64,000 bases of DNA from Enhydrobacter aerosaccus (GTDB taxonomy: Bacteria; Pseudomonadota; Alphaproteobacteria; Reyranellales; Reyranellaceae): NCBI RefSeq assembly GCF_900167455.1, contig NZ_FUWJ01000017.1, positions 1-64,000 on the forward strand. Direction: 5' to 3'. Under the pieces are notes generated by a model. The model worked only from the letters and a program-made list of their open reading frames with translations, did no database searches and had not been told where the DNA came from. Of the stretch, positions 8,262 through 17,653 are shown piece by piece (positions within the stretch are counted from its first letter, which is position 1; every line of letters begins with the position of its first letter). The position numbers and the translations under genes are program-made.

Positions 8262-9383
8262 ATGGATGGAGAACACATACCGGCGCAGGTGTCGTCACCG
8301 CCGCCGATCACGGTTGCACCGCCACATGTGCCGCGCGGGCCGCGGACGGGGCGGCGCCTTGCGGCGCGCGCCGTGATGTGGGCTCTTCCGTTCCTCGTCG
8401 CTGGCGGCGCGCTGTTCATCTGGCTGAGCACCGGGCGCTATGTCGGCACCGACAACGCCTATGTGAAGGGCGATCGGGCTTTCATCGCCACTGAGATCAG
8501 CGGCCCCATCGTCGAGGTGCCGGTGCGTGAGAACCAGCACGTTTCGCGTGGCCAGCTGCTCTACAAGCTGGACGACACCCCCTACCGTATCCAGCTCGCC
8601 AAGATCGACTCCGAGATCGAATCGGCCCGTGCCGACATCCGCGCCTTGCGCGCGCAATGGCGCAGCAAGCGCGAGGAAATCAAGGCGGCGCGCAGCCAAG
8701 AGGTGTTCGCGCAAGCCGACTACGATCGCCAGAAGGATCTGGCCGAACGCAAGTTCGCCTCGGTGGCCAAGTTCGATGAGGCGCGCATGTCGCTCGACGT
8801 GGCGCGCCAGCGCATCTCGACTGCGGAAGAGGATCTCACCCGCATCGAGGCGGGCCTCGCGGGCGATCCCAAGATCAAGGTCGATGACCATCCGAAGGTC
8901 AGGCAGCTCATCGCCGCTCGCGACGAGGCGTTGCTCAACCTGCGTCGCACCATGATCGTAGCGCCGATGGATGGCATCGTGCAGAAGGTGCTGGTGCCGG
9001 GCAGCTTCGCGATCATGGGCGTACCCTCGATCGCCGTGATCGCCGACACCGACCTGTGGATCGAGGCCAATTTCAAGGAGACCGAGCTGACGCGCGTGCG
9101 CGTCGGCCAGCCGGTCTCGATCCAGGTGGACACTTATCCCGACATGCAATGCAGCGGGAAGGTGACGTCGATGTCCCAGGCGACCGGCGCGGAATTCGCC
9201 GTGCTGCCGCCGCAGAATGCGACCGGCAACTGGGTCAAGGTGGTGCAGCGCATCCCGATCCGCACCTCGGTCACCTGCCGCGAGGGCGATCCGCCGCTGC
9301 GGGTCGGCATGAGCACCACCATCGAGATCGATACCGGTCACGAGCGTTCGTTCAGGGATATTCTGAAGGCCTTTGGCCTGTGA
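8262..9383 (+). CDS. HlyD-family membrane fusion protein of an EmrAB-type efflux pump
   Basis: 373 residues. One N-terminal membrane helix (about 31-52), the lipoyl half-motif VGTDNAYVKGDRAFIA, a long helical hairpin (about 110-200, rich in Arg/Glu) and a second lipoyl and beta-barrel region with VLVPGSFAIMGVPSIAVI. Links the inner-membrane transporter to an outer-membrane channel. The next gene begins 8 bases on and encodes the matching DHA2 transporter; no TolC homologue is in the window. Confidence 0.9.
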   Translation: MDGEHIPAQVSSPPPITVAPPHVPRGPRTGRRLAARAVMWALPFLVAGGALFIWLSTGRYVGTDNAYVKGDRAFIATEISGPIVEVPVRENQHVSRGQLLYKLDDTPYRIQLAKIDSEIESARADIRALRAQWRSKREEIKAARSQEVFAQADYDRQKDLAERKFASVAKFDEARMSLDVARQRISTAEEDLTRIEAGLAGDPKIKVDDHPKVRQLIAARDEALLNLRRTMIVAPMDGIVQKVLVPGSFAIMGVPSIAVIADTDLWIEANFKETELTRVRVGQPVSIQVDTYPDMQCSGKVTSMSQATGAEFAVLPPQNATGNWVKVVQRIPIRTSVTCREGDPPLRVGMSTTIEIDTGHERSFRDILKAFGL

Positions 9384-9390
9384 GGGCGTG

Positions 9391-10983
9391 ATGGACGCCG
9401 ACGCGCTGCGCCGCCGCCGCTGGCTGACCGTCGTGGTGATGATGGCCACGATCATGCAGGCGCTCGACGGCACCATCGCCAACGTGGCGTTGCCCAACAT
9501 GCAAGGCTCGCTGTCGGCAACCCAGGAGCAGGTCGCCTGGGTGATCACCTCCTATATCGTGTCGGCCGCGATCGCGACGCCGCTGGCCGGTTTCTGCGCC
9601 GTGCGGTTCGGCGTGCGGCGCATCCTGGTGAGTTCGGTGATCGGCTTCACCATCGCCTCCATGCTGTGTGGCGCCGCCCAGACGCTTGAGCAGCTGGTGC
9701 TGTTTCGGGCTCTGCAGGGCGTCTGCGGCGCCTCCCTGGTGCCGCTCAGCCAGACACTGATGATGGAGGCCTATCGCCGCGAGGAGCAGGGCAAGGCGAT
9801 GGCGATGTGGGGCGTCGGCACCATGCTCGGCCCCATCACCGGCCCGACGCTGGGCGGCTGGCTGACCGATGAATATTCCTGGCGATGGGTGTTCTACATC
9901 AACCTGCCGGTAGGCATTCTGTGCACTGTCGGGCTGATGATCCTGGTCAAGAACAAGGCCGCCGATTCGCGCCGGCCGTTCGACCTGCTGGGTTTCACGC
10001 TGTTGTCGATCGCCATCGGTACGTTCCAGCTCATGCTCGATCGCGGCGAGCAGATCGACTGGTTCGGTGCGCGCGAGATCGTGATCGAGGCGGTGGTGGC
10101 GGGTGTCGCCGCCTGCATGTTCGTGATCCACATGCTGTCGGACGACCATCCGTTCCTGCCGCGCGACCTGTTCCGCGACCGCAACCTGATGCTGGGCATC
10201 ATCTTCACGGCCATCACCGGCCTGCTGATGATCGTGACCGCGACGCTGCTGCCGCCGTTCCTGCAGCAGCTCAAGGGCTATCCGGTGTTCACGACCGGCG
10301 TGGTGATGGCGCCGCGCGGCGTCGGCACCATGCTCACCATGTTCCTCGTGTCGCGCCTGATCGGCCGCATGGACGCGCGCTGGCTGATCGCCATTGGCCT
10401 GAGCCTGTGCGGCATCTCGCTCTACGACATGACCCAGTTCACCCTCGACGTCGATGAAGGCCGCGTGGTCTGGAACGGGTTCCTGCAGGGGCTGGGACTC
10501 GGCCTGATCTTTCCGCCGCTCACCACCCTTGCCTTCGCCACCATTCCCGCGCGCATCCGCACGGAAGGCGCGGCGATCAATGCGCTGATGCGCAATCTCG
10601 GCGCTTCGGTCGGTGTCGCCGTGCTGGAGGCGACGCTCAGCCGCAACATCCAGATCAGCCGGTCCGAGATGGCCGAGCATCTGACGGCCTTCAACCCGTT
10701 CTGGCGGTTGGGCACCACGCCGATGGAGCACGGCATTCCGGTCGATCGCTCCCGGCTGCTCGACTACATGATGCCGTTCGGCGGCTCATGGCCGTTCGGC
10801 CTGGTGCCGACCGACGATCCGTCCAAGCTGGTCGCCATGTGGTCCGAGGAACTCACCCGCCAGGCGGCGACCATCGCCTATCTCAACGATTTCCGCATCC
10901 TGGGGGCGGCGACGGTGATCTTCATCCCGCTGCTGTTCTTCATGCGCCGGCAGGCCATGCTGGCCGTGCCGACGCGTCGCTGA
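9391..10983 (+). CDS. DHA2-family MFS drug:H+ antiporter (EmrB-type)
   Basis: 530 residues with about 14 hydrophobic segments, as expected for the DHA2 family. Motifs ALDGTIANVALPNMQ and VAWVITSYIVSAAI are typical of EmrB, and GPTLGGWLTDEYSWRWVFYINLPVG matches antiporter motif C and what follows it. Exports toxic compounds using the proton gradient together with the adjacent fusion protein. Start ATG at 9391 has GAGGG just upstream and lies 8 bases after the previous stop; an earlier in-frame TTG overlaps the upstream gene and is less likely. Confidence 0.9.
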   Translation: MDADALRRRRWLTVVVMMATIMQALDGTIANVALPNMQGSLSATQEQVAWVITSYIVSAAIATPLAGFCAVRFGVRRILVSSVIGFTIASMLCGAAQTLEQLVLFRALQGVCGASLVPLSQTLMMEAYRREEQGKAMAMWGVGTMLGPITGPTLGGWLTDEYSWRWVFYINLPVGILCTVGLMILVKNKAADSRRPFDLLGFTLLSIAIGTFQLMLDRGEQIDWFGAREIVIEAVVAGVAACMFVIHMLSDDHPFLPRDLFRDRNLMLGIIFTAITGLLMIVTATLLPPFLQQLKGYPVFTTGVVMAPRGVGTMLTMFLVSRLIGRMDARWLIAIGLSLCGISLYDMTQFTLDVDEGRVVWNGFLQGLGLGLIFPPLTTLAFATIPARIRTEGAAINALMRNLGASVGVAVLEATLSRNIQISRSEMAEHLTAFNPFWRLGTTPMEHGIPVDRSRLLDYMMPFGGSWPFGLVPTDDPSKLVAMWSEELTRQAATIAYLNDFRILGAATVIFIPLLFFMRRQAMLAVPTRR

Positions 10984-11026
10984 CATCGGCTCCCCAGCGC
11001 GGGGTTTATCTCCTATAAGGCCGGCC

Positions 11027-11791
11027 ATGGGACGAGCGTCGAAGGGACGGCCGGCCGCTGCGCCGGGGCCGGTCATCATCATGGTGCGGCCGCAGCTGGG
11101 CGAGAATATCGGCATGGCGGCGCGGGCCATGCTCAATTGCGGGCTGTCGACGCTGCGCCTGGTCGCACCGCGCGACGGTTGGCCCAACGAGCGCGCCCAG
11201 CGTGCCGCCTCGGGGGCCGACGTCGTCCTGGACAACGCCGAAGTGTTCGACACGGTCGGCGAGGCGGTCGCCGATCTAGAGCACGTGGTGGCCACGACTG
11301 CCCGTAACCGCGAACTGGTGCAGCGCATCGTCACGGCGCGCGCCGCTGCCTCGGAAATGCGGGGCTGGATCGGGCAGGGGCTCAATGTCGGCGTCCTGTT
11401 CGGGCCGGAGCGGACCGGCCTCGAGAACGACGACATGGTGCATGCCGATACGGCGCTCTCGATTCCCCTCAATCCGCAATTCTCGTCGCTCAATGTGGCC
11501 CAGGCCGTATTGCTGGTGTCCTATGAATGGGCGACGGCCGGCGATGCGACGCCGCCGGCGCGCATGGCCGATCACGCGGCGCGGCCGGCCACGAAGGAAG
11601 AGCTGCAGAACCTCTTCGATCACCTCGAACGCGCGCTCGATCAGTCGGGATTCCTGCGCCACAAGGACATGCGTCCCGCCATGGTGCTCAATCTGCGCGC
11701 CCTGCTGCAGCGCGCCGAGATGACCGAGCAGGAGGCTAGGACCTTCCACGGCGTCATCAAGTTCCTGTCCAAGCACAAGCACGAGGAGTGA
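11027..11791 (+). CDS. trmJ: tRNA (cytidine/uridine-2'-O-)-methyltransferase TrmJ-like
   Basis: 254 residues, SpoU/TrmH (SPOUT) class. Motif 1 RPQLGENIGMAARAM, motif 2 GVLFGPERTGL and motif 3 IPLNPQFSSLNVAQAV form the AdoMet-binding trefoil knot. A C-terminal helical extension (about 165-254) is typical of TrmJ, which 2'-O-methylates position 32 of tRNAs in E. coli. Its stop is 2 bases before the OsmC start, so the two are cotranscribed. Confidence 0.85.
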   Translation: MGRASKGRPAAAPGPVIIMVRPQLGENIGMAARAMLNCGLSTLRLVAPRDGWPNERAQRAASGADVVLDNAEVFDTVGEAVADLEHVVATTARNRELVQRIVTARAAASEMRGWIGQGLNVGVLFGPERTGLENDDMVHADTALSIPLNPQFSSLNVAQAVLLVSYEWATAGDATPPARMADHAARPATKEELQNLFDHLERALDQSGFLRHKDMRPAMVLNLRALLQRAEMTEQEARTFHGVIKFLSKHKHEE

Positions 11792-11793
11792 CC

Positions 11794-12216
11794 ATGTCCA
11801 CCACCGCCAAGATCTCCTGGGTCGACGGCGCCCTGTTCGTCGCCGAGGGCGGCAGCGGGCACACCATCACCATGGACGGCGCGCCGGACATCGGCGGCCG
11901 CAACCTGGCCTCGCGGCCGATGGAGGTGGTGCTGATGGGAATGGGCGGCTGCACCGCCATCGACGTGGTGTCGATGCTGAAGAAGCAGCGCCAGGACATC
12001 GAGGGCGTCGAGGTCTCGCTCGTCGCCGAGCGTGCCGAAGACCATCCCAAGGTCTTCACCTCGGTCAAGCTGGTCTACACGGTGCGTGGCCGCAAGCTGA
12101 ACAAGGCTCTCGTCGAACGTGCAGTGAGCCTGTCCGACGAGAAATATTGCTCCGCCACCGCGATGATCAAGAAGTCGGCCAACGTGACCCATGAGGTCGT
12201 ATTGGTGGAGGTGTGA
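11794..12216 (+). CDS. OsmC-family peroxiredoxin-like protein
   Basis: 140 residues, an OsmC/YhfA-like fold. Two conserved cysteines are visible, in MGGCTAIDV and DEKYCSATAM, and both are used in peroxide reduction in this family. Closer to the YhfA-like branch than to Ohr by its length and the PMEVVLMGMGGC motif. Start at the ATG with ACGAGGAG seven bases before; the ribosome site lies inside the end of trmJ. Confidence 0.85.
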   Translation: MSTTAKISWVDGALFVAEGGSGHTITMDGAPDIGGRNLASRPMEVVLMGMGGCTAIDVVSMLKKQRQDIEGVEVSLVAERAEDHPKVFTSVKLVYTVRGRKLNKALVERAVSLSDEKYCSATAMIKKSANVTHEVVLVEV

Positions 12217-12547
12217 CCCACAGTCCTTTCTTCCCGGACCACAGGCGTCCAGCCCCCCGTCCTCTCCGCAATGAGTGCCGTATGAGCGGCCTGGAAACCC
12301 GCCAACCTGGACGATTCTGCTTCGTTGCCAGGCTAAACCATTGAATTCGATCGATAAACCTGCGCTTGACTGCACTAGTTTCGCCGGTATCTTCGCGCCC
12401 TTCTTCCGGAGAACGTGGTTGCAGGCCAATTCGGGCCTTCATCCCGCCCCGAACAGCCCGCCGGTGACGGCGGCGATTCGGACCAAGGCCTATCCGGACA
12501 ACACGCGCGGACGCCAAATCGGCGCCGCACAATGATGGAGCAGTCGC
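12217..12547. promoter_or_regulatory. rpsD upstream region with candidate sigma-70 promoter
   Basis: No gene seen. TTGACT at 12366-12371 and TATCTT at 12388-12393, 16 bases apart, form a plausible promoter that would give a leader of about 145 bases before rpsD. The leader could hold the S4 autoregulatory site, but I could not draw a specific fold. Confidence 0.4.
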
Positions 12548-13162
12548 GTGAGCAAGCGCGAGAATGCAAAGTTCAAGATCGACCGCCGCCTCAGGGTCAA
12601 CCTGTGGGGCCGAGCCAAGAGCCCGATCAACAAGCGCGAATACGGCCCCGGCCAGCACGGCCAGGGTCGCCAGAAGCCGACCGACTATCGCCTGCAGTTG
12701 ATGGCGAAGCAGCGGCTCAAGGGCTACTACGGCTCGGTCTCGGAGCGTCAGCTTCGCCGCTATTACCTCGAGGCCGTGCGTCGCAAGGGCGATACCGGTG
12801 AGAACCTGGTCGAGCTGCTGGAGCGCCGGCTGGATGCGGTCGTCTACCGCATGAAGTTCGCCATCACCCCGTTCGCGTCGCGCCAGTTGGTGAGCCACGG
12901 CCACGTCAAGGTGAACGGCAGGCGCGTCAACATCGCGTCCTACCTCGTGAAGGACAACGACGAGATCGAACTCACGCCGAAGGCCAAGGAGATGGCCCGC
13001 GTGCTCGAGTCCATCCAGAGCCCCGAGCGCGATGTGCCGGAATACATGAATGTCGACCATACCGCGATGAAGGGCACCTTCGTGCGGGGCCCGAAGCTGG
13101 CCGATGTGCCCTATCCGGTGCAAATGGAACCGTCGCTGGTGGTCGAGTACTACAGCCGCTGA
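12548..13162 (+). CDS. rpsD: 30S ribosomal protein S4
   Basis: 204 residues, full length. Begins SKRENAKFKIDRRL, has the RNA-binding S4 domain at about 93-155 with RLDAVVYRMKFA and RQLVSHGHVKVNGRRV, and ends VVEYYSR. A primary 16S-binding protein needed for assembly and decoding accuracy. GTG start with GGAG nine bases before. Single gene, followed by a strong terminator. Confidence 0.97.
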   Translation: MSKRENAKFKIDRRLRVNLWGRAKSPINKREYGPGQHGQGRQKPTDYRLQLMAKQRLKGYYGSVSERQLRRYYLEAVRRKGDTGENLVELLERRLDAVVYRMKFAITPFASRQLVSHGHVKVNGRRVNIASYLVKDNDEIELTPKAKEMARVLESIQSPERDVPEYMNVDHTAMKGTFVRGPKLADVPYPVQMEPSLVVEYYSR

Positions 13163-13191
13163 TCGGGCTTCCTACCCGCATCTCGAAAGCG

Positions 13192-13218
13192 AAAGCCCGC
13201 CCTTGTGGCGGGCTTTTT
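13192..13218 (+). terminator. Rho-independent terminator after rpsD
   Basis: Perfect stem AAAGCCCGCC / GGCGGGCTTT with a five-base loop, followed by further T residues, 30 bases past the rpsD stop. Confidence 0.9.
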
Positions 13219-13253
13219 GCGTTGGGGGCATCCTCGTGACGAGAAGAGGGATC

Positions 13254-14435
13254 ATGACGGAAGATATCGGCGCATTCGTTCCCGGGCCGCGCGTGCGGAT
13301 CGAGGGTCAGCCTGGCGGACCGCTGTCCGGCCTGACGTTCGCGGCCAAGGATCTGTTCGACGTGGCGGGGGTGCCCACGGGCGGCGGCAACCACGACTGG
13401 CCGACCGGCCGGCCGGTGCCGACGCGCCATTCCTGGGCAGTGCAGACGCTGCTCGATGCCGGTGCCACCCTGATCGGCAAGACCATCACCGACGAAGTCT
13501 CCCTGGGCATCTTGGGCGAGAACGCCTTCGACGGCACACCGGTGAATGTCCGTGCGCCCGGTCGCGTGCCGGGCGGATCATCGTCGGGATCGGCTGCCGC
13601 TGTGGCGGCCGGGATCTGCGACACCGCGCTCGGTACCGATACCGGGGGCTCAGTACGCGTGCCGTCGAGCTTCTGCGGCCTCTACGGCATCCGGCCGACG
13701 CATGGTCGGATCGACACCACAGGCATGCTGCCGCAGGCGCCGACCTCCGATACGACGGGCTGGTTCGCTCGCGACGCAGCGACCTTTGCCCGCGTCTCGT
13801 CGGTGATGCTGGGCGAGGCGATCCCGACCGCGCTGCCAAACAAGCTGATCGTTGCCGTCGATGCCTTCGGCTTCGCCGATCCCGATGTCGCCGAGGCGCT
13901 GAAGCCGATGGTCGAACGGCTGACGATGGTGATCGGCGGCGTACGGGAGGAGATCATGGCGCCGCAGGGCCTCTCAGTGTGGGCGCGAGCCCAGCGCACC
14001 TTGCAGCCGGTCGAGGCTTACAACACGTTCAAGGATTGGCTCGACACCGGCAATCCGCGCTTCGCCTTCTCGGTCGCCAAGGCGCTGGTCATGGGCTCGC
14101 TGACGCCGCCGGCCGAGCAGAGCTGGGCCGCCCTGATGCGGCAGGAGGCGCGTGGGCGCATGCGCTACCTGCTGCCCGCGGGCACGATCCTGTGTCTGCC
14201 GACGACGCCGTTCCCGGCGCCGCTTCGCGGCCAGCCGCTGTCGGTGCTCGATCCGCTGCGTGACCGTATCACCTGCCTGTGCGCACAGGGTGGCCTGGCC
14301 GGCCATCCGCAGGTCAACCTGCCGGGCGCGGCCGTTGGCGGGCTGCCGGTCGGGCTGTCGATCATCGGGGCGCGCGGCAGCGACGCGACGCTGGTCGCGG
14401 TGGCGCAGGCGATGGAACGGGCGGCCGGCGCATGA
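13254..14435 (+). CDS. Amidase-signature hydrolase
   Basis: 393 residues, short for the family. The Ser-cisSer-Lys triad is present: Lys in FAAKDLFDVAG, Ser in PGGSSSGSAAAVAAG and Ser in GTDTGGSVRVPSS. Hydrolyses an amide to acid plus ammonia; the substrate is unknown. Its stop overlaps the next start (ATGA), and the partner is an AtzH/HpxZ-like protein. In the atzGEH and hpxXYZ loci amidases of this type act with such proteins on biuret or oxalurate. The small GatC-like AtzG subunit is not seen here. Start chosen for GAGGGATC before the ATG. Confidence 0.85.
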   Translation: MTEDIGAFVPGPRVRIEGQPGGPLSGLTFAAKDLFDVAGVPTGGGNHDWPTGRPVPTRHSWAVQTLLDAGATLIGKTITDEVSLGILGENAFDGTPVNVRAPGRVPGGSSSGSAAAVAAGICDTALGTDTGGSVRVPSSFCGLYGIRPTHGRIDTTGMLPQAPTSDTTGWFARDAATFARVSSVMLGEAIPTALPNKLIVAVDAFGFADPDVAEALKPMVERLTMVIGGVREEIMAPQGLSVWARAQRTLQPVEAYNTFKDWLDTGNPRFAFSVAKALVMGSLTPPAEQSWAALMRQEARGRMRYLLPAGTILCLPTTPFPAPLRGQPLSVLDPLRDRITCLCAQGGLAGHPQVNLPGAAVGGLPVGLSIIGARGSDATLVAVAQAMERAAGA

Positions 14436-14869
14436 ATGCGGCCGAGCCCACCCGACCAATGCCGGCGAGGGACCTGACGCCCAACATTCCCGAGGTCGTT
14501 GCCGAGATCGCCGGCCTGTTCGAGCGCTATGAGCAAGCACTGATCGACCGGAATGTCGAGGTGCTCGACAACACGTTCTGGAACAGCCCGCACACGATCC
14601 GCCTTGCCAACCACGAGCATGGCTACGGCTTCGACCGCATCCATGCCCACCGCGTCGCGCGGCCGCCCGGGCCGGGCCACAAGGAAAAGCGCCTGCGGCT
14701 CGATATCGTTACGCTGGGGCACGACTTCGCGACCGTCACGCTCGTCTACAAGGTGCGCGGCCGGGAGATGACCGGACGCCAGATGCAGACCTGGGTCCGC
14801 TTTCCCGATGTCGGTTGGAGAGTGGTCGCCGCGCATGTCTCGATGATCGCGGAGCAGCCCGTCCTTTAG
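14432..14869 (+). CDS. AtzH/HpxZ-like protein (DUF3225, SnoaL-like fold)
   Basis: 145 residues of the NTF2/SnoaL-like type, with FWNSPHTIRL, GYGFDRIHAHR and TWVRFPDVGWRVVAAHVS. This matches DUF3225 proteins such as HpxZ (oxalurate use) and AtzH (hydrolysis of 1,3-dicarboxyurea and related compounds). Starts within the stop of the amidase gene, so the two proteins are probably made in fixed ratio and work in one pathway. The ligand is not known. Confidence 0.75.
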   Translation: MNAAEPTRPMPARDLTPNIPEVVAEIAGLFERYEQALIDRNVEVLDNTFWNSPHTIRLANHEHGYGFDRIHAHRVARPPGPGHKEKRLRLDIVTLGHDFATVTLVYKVRGREMTGRQMQTWVRFPDVGWRVVAAHVSMIAEQPVL

Positions 14870-14892
14870 GAACAACAACAACGGAGGAAGCG

Positions 14893-15948
14893 ATGGCGGA
14901 GAAGCAGCAGGAAAGGCCGATGCCGAAGTTCGGCAATGTGCTCGATCCGGACCTCGACTGGGTGGCGAAGGTGAGGGAGCCGGCGCTGGAACCCGACCTG
15001 CCCATCGTCGATCCACACCATCACCTCTGGGACCGACCCAACAACCATTACCTGCTGCCGGATCTCCTGGCCGACTGCAACGAGGGCCACAACGTGGTCG
15101 GCACCGTCTTCGTCGAATGCGGCTCGATGTTCCGGGCGAGCGGGCCGGAGGAGATGAAGGCGGTCGGCGAGGTCGAGTTCGTGAACGGCGTTGCCGCCAT
15201 GAGCGCAAGCGGCCAGTACGGCAAGACCCGCGCCTGCGACGGCATCGTCGGCCATGCCGAACTGCGCATCGGTGCCCGCGTGCGCGACGTCCTGGAGGCG
15301 CAGATGCGCGCCGGCGGCCGGCGCTTCTCCGGAATCCGCTTCTCGACCGGCTGGGACGCCGACCTGCGCGTGCGGCGCGCCCGCACCGATCCGGCCGAGA
15401 AGCTGATGTACGACAAGACCTGGCGCGAGGGCTTCGCCCAGATCGGCAAGCTCGGCCTCACCTACGATTGCTGGATGTACCATCCGCAAATCAAGGAGAT
15501 GGCCGACCTTGCCTCCGCGTTCCCGGATACCGTGATGGTGCTGGACCATGTCGGAGGACCGCTGGGCTTCGGTCCGTACGAGGATCATCAGGAGACCTTC
15601 AGGACGTGGAAAGCGGCGATGGCCGAACTGGCCAAGCGGCCGAACATGAACATCAAGCTCGGTGGTCTCGGCATGCCGCTTGGACTCTACGACTTCTTCA
15701 AGCAGCCTTCGCCGCCGAGTTCCGAGACGCTGGCCAAGGCCTACAAGCCGTGGATCGAGACCTGCATCGAGCTGTTCGGCGCCGAGCGCTGCATGTTCGA
15801 GAGCAATTTCCCGGTCGACAAGATCACGTCGGGCTTCGGTGTACTGTGGAACGCCTTCAAGCGGCTGGCCGCCAATGCCTCGGCATCGGAAAAGAAGGCG
15901 CTCTTCTCCGGCACGGCGACGCGCGTCTACAAGCTGGCGCTGGCTTAG
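14893..15948 (+). CDS. Amidohydrolase-2 family metal-dependent hydrolase
   Basis: 351 residues, TIM-barrel amidohydrolase. PIVDPHHHLWD gives the HxH metal motif; VMVLDHVGGPLG and FESNFPVDK give the later His and Asp-type positions of this group (4-sulfomuconolactonase / L-fucono-lactonase-like branch). Likely opens a lactone or hydrolyses a ring compound. Strong ribosome site GGAGGAAG. Third gene of the amidase operon and followed by a solute-binding protein gene. Confidence 0.85.
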   Translation: MAEKQQERPMPKFGNVLDPDLDWVAKVREPALEPDLPIVDPHHHLWDRPNNHYLLPDLLADCNEGHNVVGTVFVECGSMFRASGPEEMKAVGEVEFVNGVAAMSASGQYGKTRACDGIVGHAELRIGARVRDVLEAQMRAGGRRFSGIRFSTGWDADLRVRRARTDPAEKLMYDKTWREGFAQIGKLGLTYDCWMYHPQIKEMADLASAFPDTVMVLDHVGGPLGFGPYEDHQETFRTWKAAMAELAKRPNMNIKLGGLGMPLGLYDFFKQPSPPSSETLAKAYKPWIETCIELFGAERCMFESNFPVDKITSGFGVLWNAFKRLAANASASEKKALFSGTATRVYKLALA

Positions 15949-16070
15949 CAAAAACCGTGTCAAACGCGGAGCCGATGAAGGATATTTTTCGTCGGCTCAA
16001 ACACTCCTCGCTAATCAGCGCGACAGCGACGTAAGCTCGATCTTCTACGCGTCGTCGAGGGGGATAGTTC

Positions 16071-17639
16071 ATGCGTCGTTTCCTGATGTCAGTAGCGGCC
16101 GCGCTCGCGGTCACGGCGGGACCGGTCGCCGCCTCGGCCGAAACCGTCCTGAAGGTGGTGATGCAATCGGACGTGAAGGCGGTCGATCCGATCTGGAGCG
16201 GCGCCTATATCACGCGCGGCTTCGGTTACATGATCTACGACACGCTGTTTTCGATGGACGCGAAGTTCCAGGTCAAGCCGCAGATGGTCGACACCTGGAG
16301 CACCAGCGACGACGGGCTGACCTGGACCTTCAAGCTGCGTGACGGGCTCGAATGGCACGACGGCACGCCCGTGACGTCTGAAGACTGTATCGCCTCGCTC
16401 AAGCGCTGGTCGGCGCGCGATTCGATGGGACAGAAGCTCGCCGCCGTGCTGGCCGAATACAAGGCCGTCGACGACAAGACCTTCCAGATCGTGCTGAAGG
16501 AGCGCTTCGGCCCGCTGCTGAGTGCGATCGGCAAGCCCTCGGTTATTGTTCCCTTCATGATGCCGAAGAAGGTGGCCGAGACTGATCCGTTCAAGCAGAT
16601 CGACAGCACGATCGGCTCGGGTCCCTTCATCCTCAAGCGGGATGAATGGAAGCCTGGAGAGAAGATGGTGTTCGTGAAGAACCCGAAATACAAGCCGCGC
16701 GCCGAATCGATCTCAGGCATGGCCGGCGGCAAGGTGGTCAATCTAGACCGCGTCGAATGGGTGTGGATTCCCGATCCCGAGACGCAGGTGAACGCGCTGG
16801 TGAAGGGCGAGATCGATGCCATCGAAAGTCTCGACTTCGATCACGCATCGGAACTCGAGAAGACCAAGGGTGTGAAGGTGCTGAAGAGCACCGTGGTGAA
16901 TCAGTATGTGTTCCGGCTCAACTGGCTCCAGCCGCCCTTCAACAACGAGAAGATCCGCCAGGCTGTCGCCTTTGCGCTGAGCCAGCCCGAGTTTCTCGAA
17001 GCCAATGTCGGCGACAAGCGTTACTACCGGGTCTGCAAGGCAATGTTCACCTGCGATTCGCCCTATGCCACGACGGCGGGAATGGACGGGCTGATCGAAG
17101 GCAACGTCGCCAAGGCGAAGCAACTTCTGGCCCAGGCGGGCTACGACGGCACGCCTATTGTGGTTCCGCAGCCGACCGATCTGGGCGTCATCAAGCAGCT
17201 CGCGCCCGTCGCCAAGGCTCAGCTCGAACGTGCCGGCTTCAAGGTGGACATCCAGCCGACCGATTGGCAGACCATGATCGGTCGGCTGGCCAATAAGGGT
17301 CCGACGTCACAGGGCGGCTGGAACGCCTTCGGCACGAGCTGGCAGCAGATCGATATCCTCGATCCGCTGATGACACCCTACCTCGTGGCAACCTGCGACA
17401 AGGCCCGCCCAGGGTGGCCGTGCGACGCCGAGATCGAGAAGATCCGCGACAAGTTCATTCAGGCAACGACGGACGCCGAGCGCAAGGCCGCCGCAGAGGA
17501 GGCGCAGACGCGAGCGATGAAGGTCGTCACCCACATCCCGCTCGGCGAATGGAACTCGTTGAGCGCAGCGCGGGATAATGTCGTCTTCCCAGATCCGCTG
17601 CCGCCGATGTTCGTGTTCTGGGGCGTCAGCAAGAAGTAG
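16071..17639 (+). CDS. ABC transporter substrate-binding protein, peptide/opine family 5
   Basis: 522 residues. Signal peptide ends ASAE (about 23 residues). SBP_bac_5 fold with GYMIYDTLFSMDA, LRDGLEWHDGTPVT and DPFKQIDSTIGSGPFIL. Captures a small solute in the periplasm; the family takes peptides, nickel, opines and glutathione. Four cysteines (YRVCKAMFTCD and CDKARPGWPCD) are shared with a close paralogue at 18843-20420, and look like two disulfides. No permease or ATPase genes lie nearby, so the transporter it serves is elsewhere. Probably imports the substrate of the amidase/amidohydrolase pathway. Confidence 0.9.
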   Translation: MRRFLMSVAAALAVTAGPVAASAETVLKVVMQSDVKAVDPIWSGAYITRGFGYMIYDTLFSMDAKFQVKPQMVDTWSTSDDGLTWTFKLRDGLEWHDGTPVTSEDCIASLKRWSARDSMGQKLAAVLAEYKAVDDKTFQIVLKERFGPLLSAIGKPSVIVPFMMPKKVAETDPFKQIDSTIGSGPFILKRDEWKPGEKMVFVKNPKYKPRAESISGMAGGKVVNLDRVEWVWIPDPETQVNALVKGEIDAIESLDFDHASELEKTKGVKVLKSTVVNQYVFRLNWLQPPFNNEKIRQAVAFALSQPEFLEANVGDKRYYRVCKAMFTCDSPYATTAGMDGLIEGNVAKAKQLLAQAGYDGTPIVVPQPTDLGVIKQLAPVAKAQLERAGFKVDIQPTDWQTMIGRLANKGPTSQGGWNAFGTSWQQIDILDPLMTPYLVATCDKARPGWPCDAEIEKIRDKFIQATTDAERKAAAEEAQTRAMKVVTHIPLGEWNSLSAARDNVVFPDPLPPMFVFWGVSKK

Positions 17640-17653
17640 GACGGTCGCGCTTC

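Noticed and set aside
15969..15998. GAGCCGA/TCGGCTC inverted repeat after the amidohydrolase gene
   Set aside because: Short arms, 16-base loop and no T run; not a convincing terminator.
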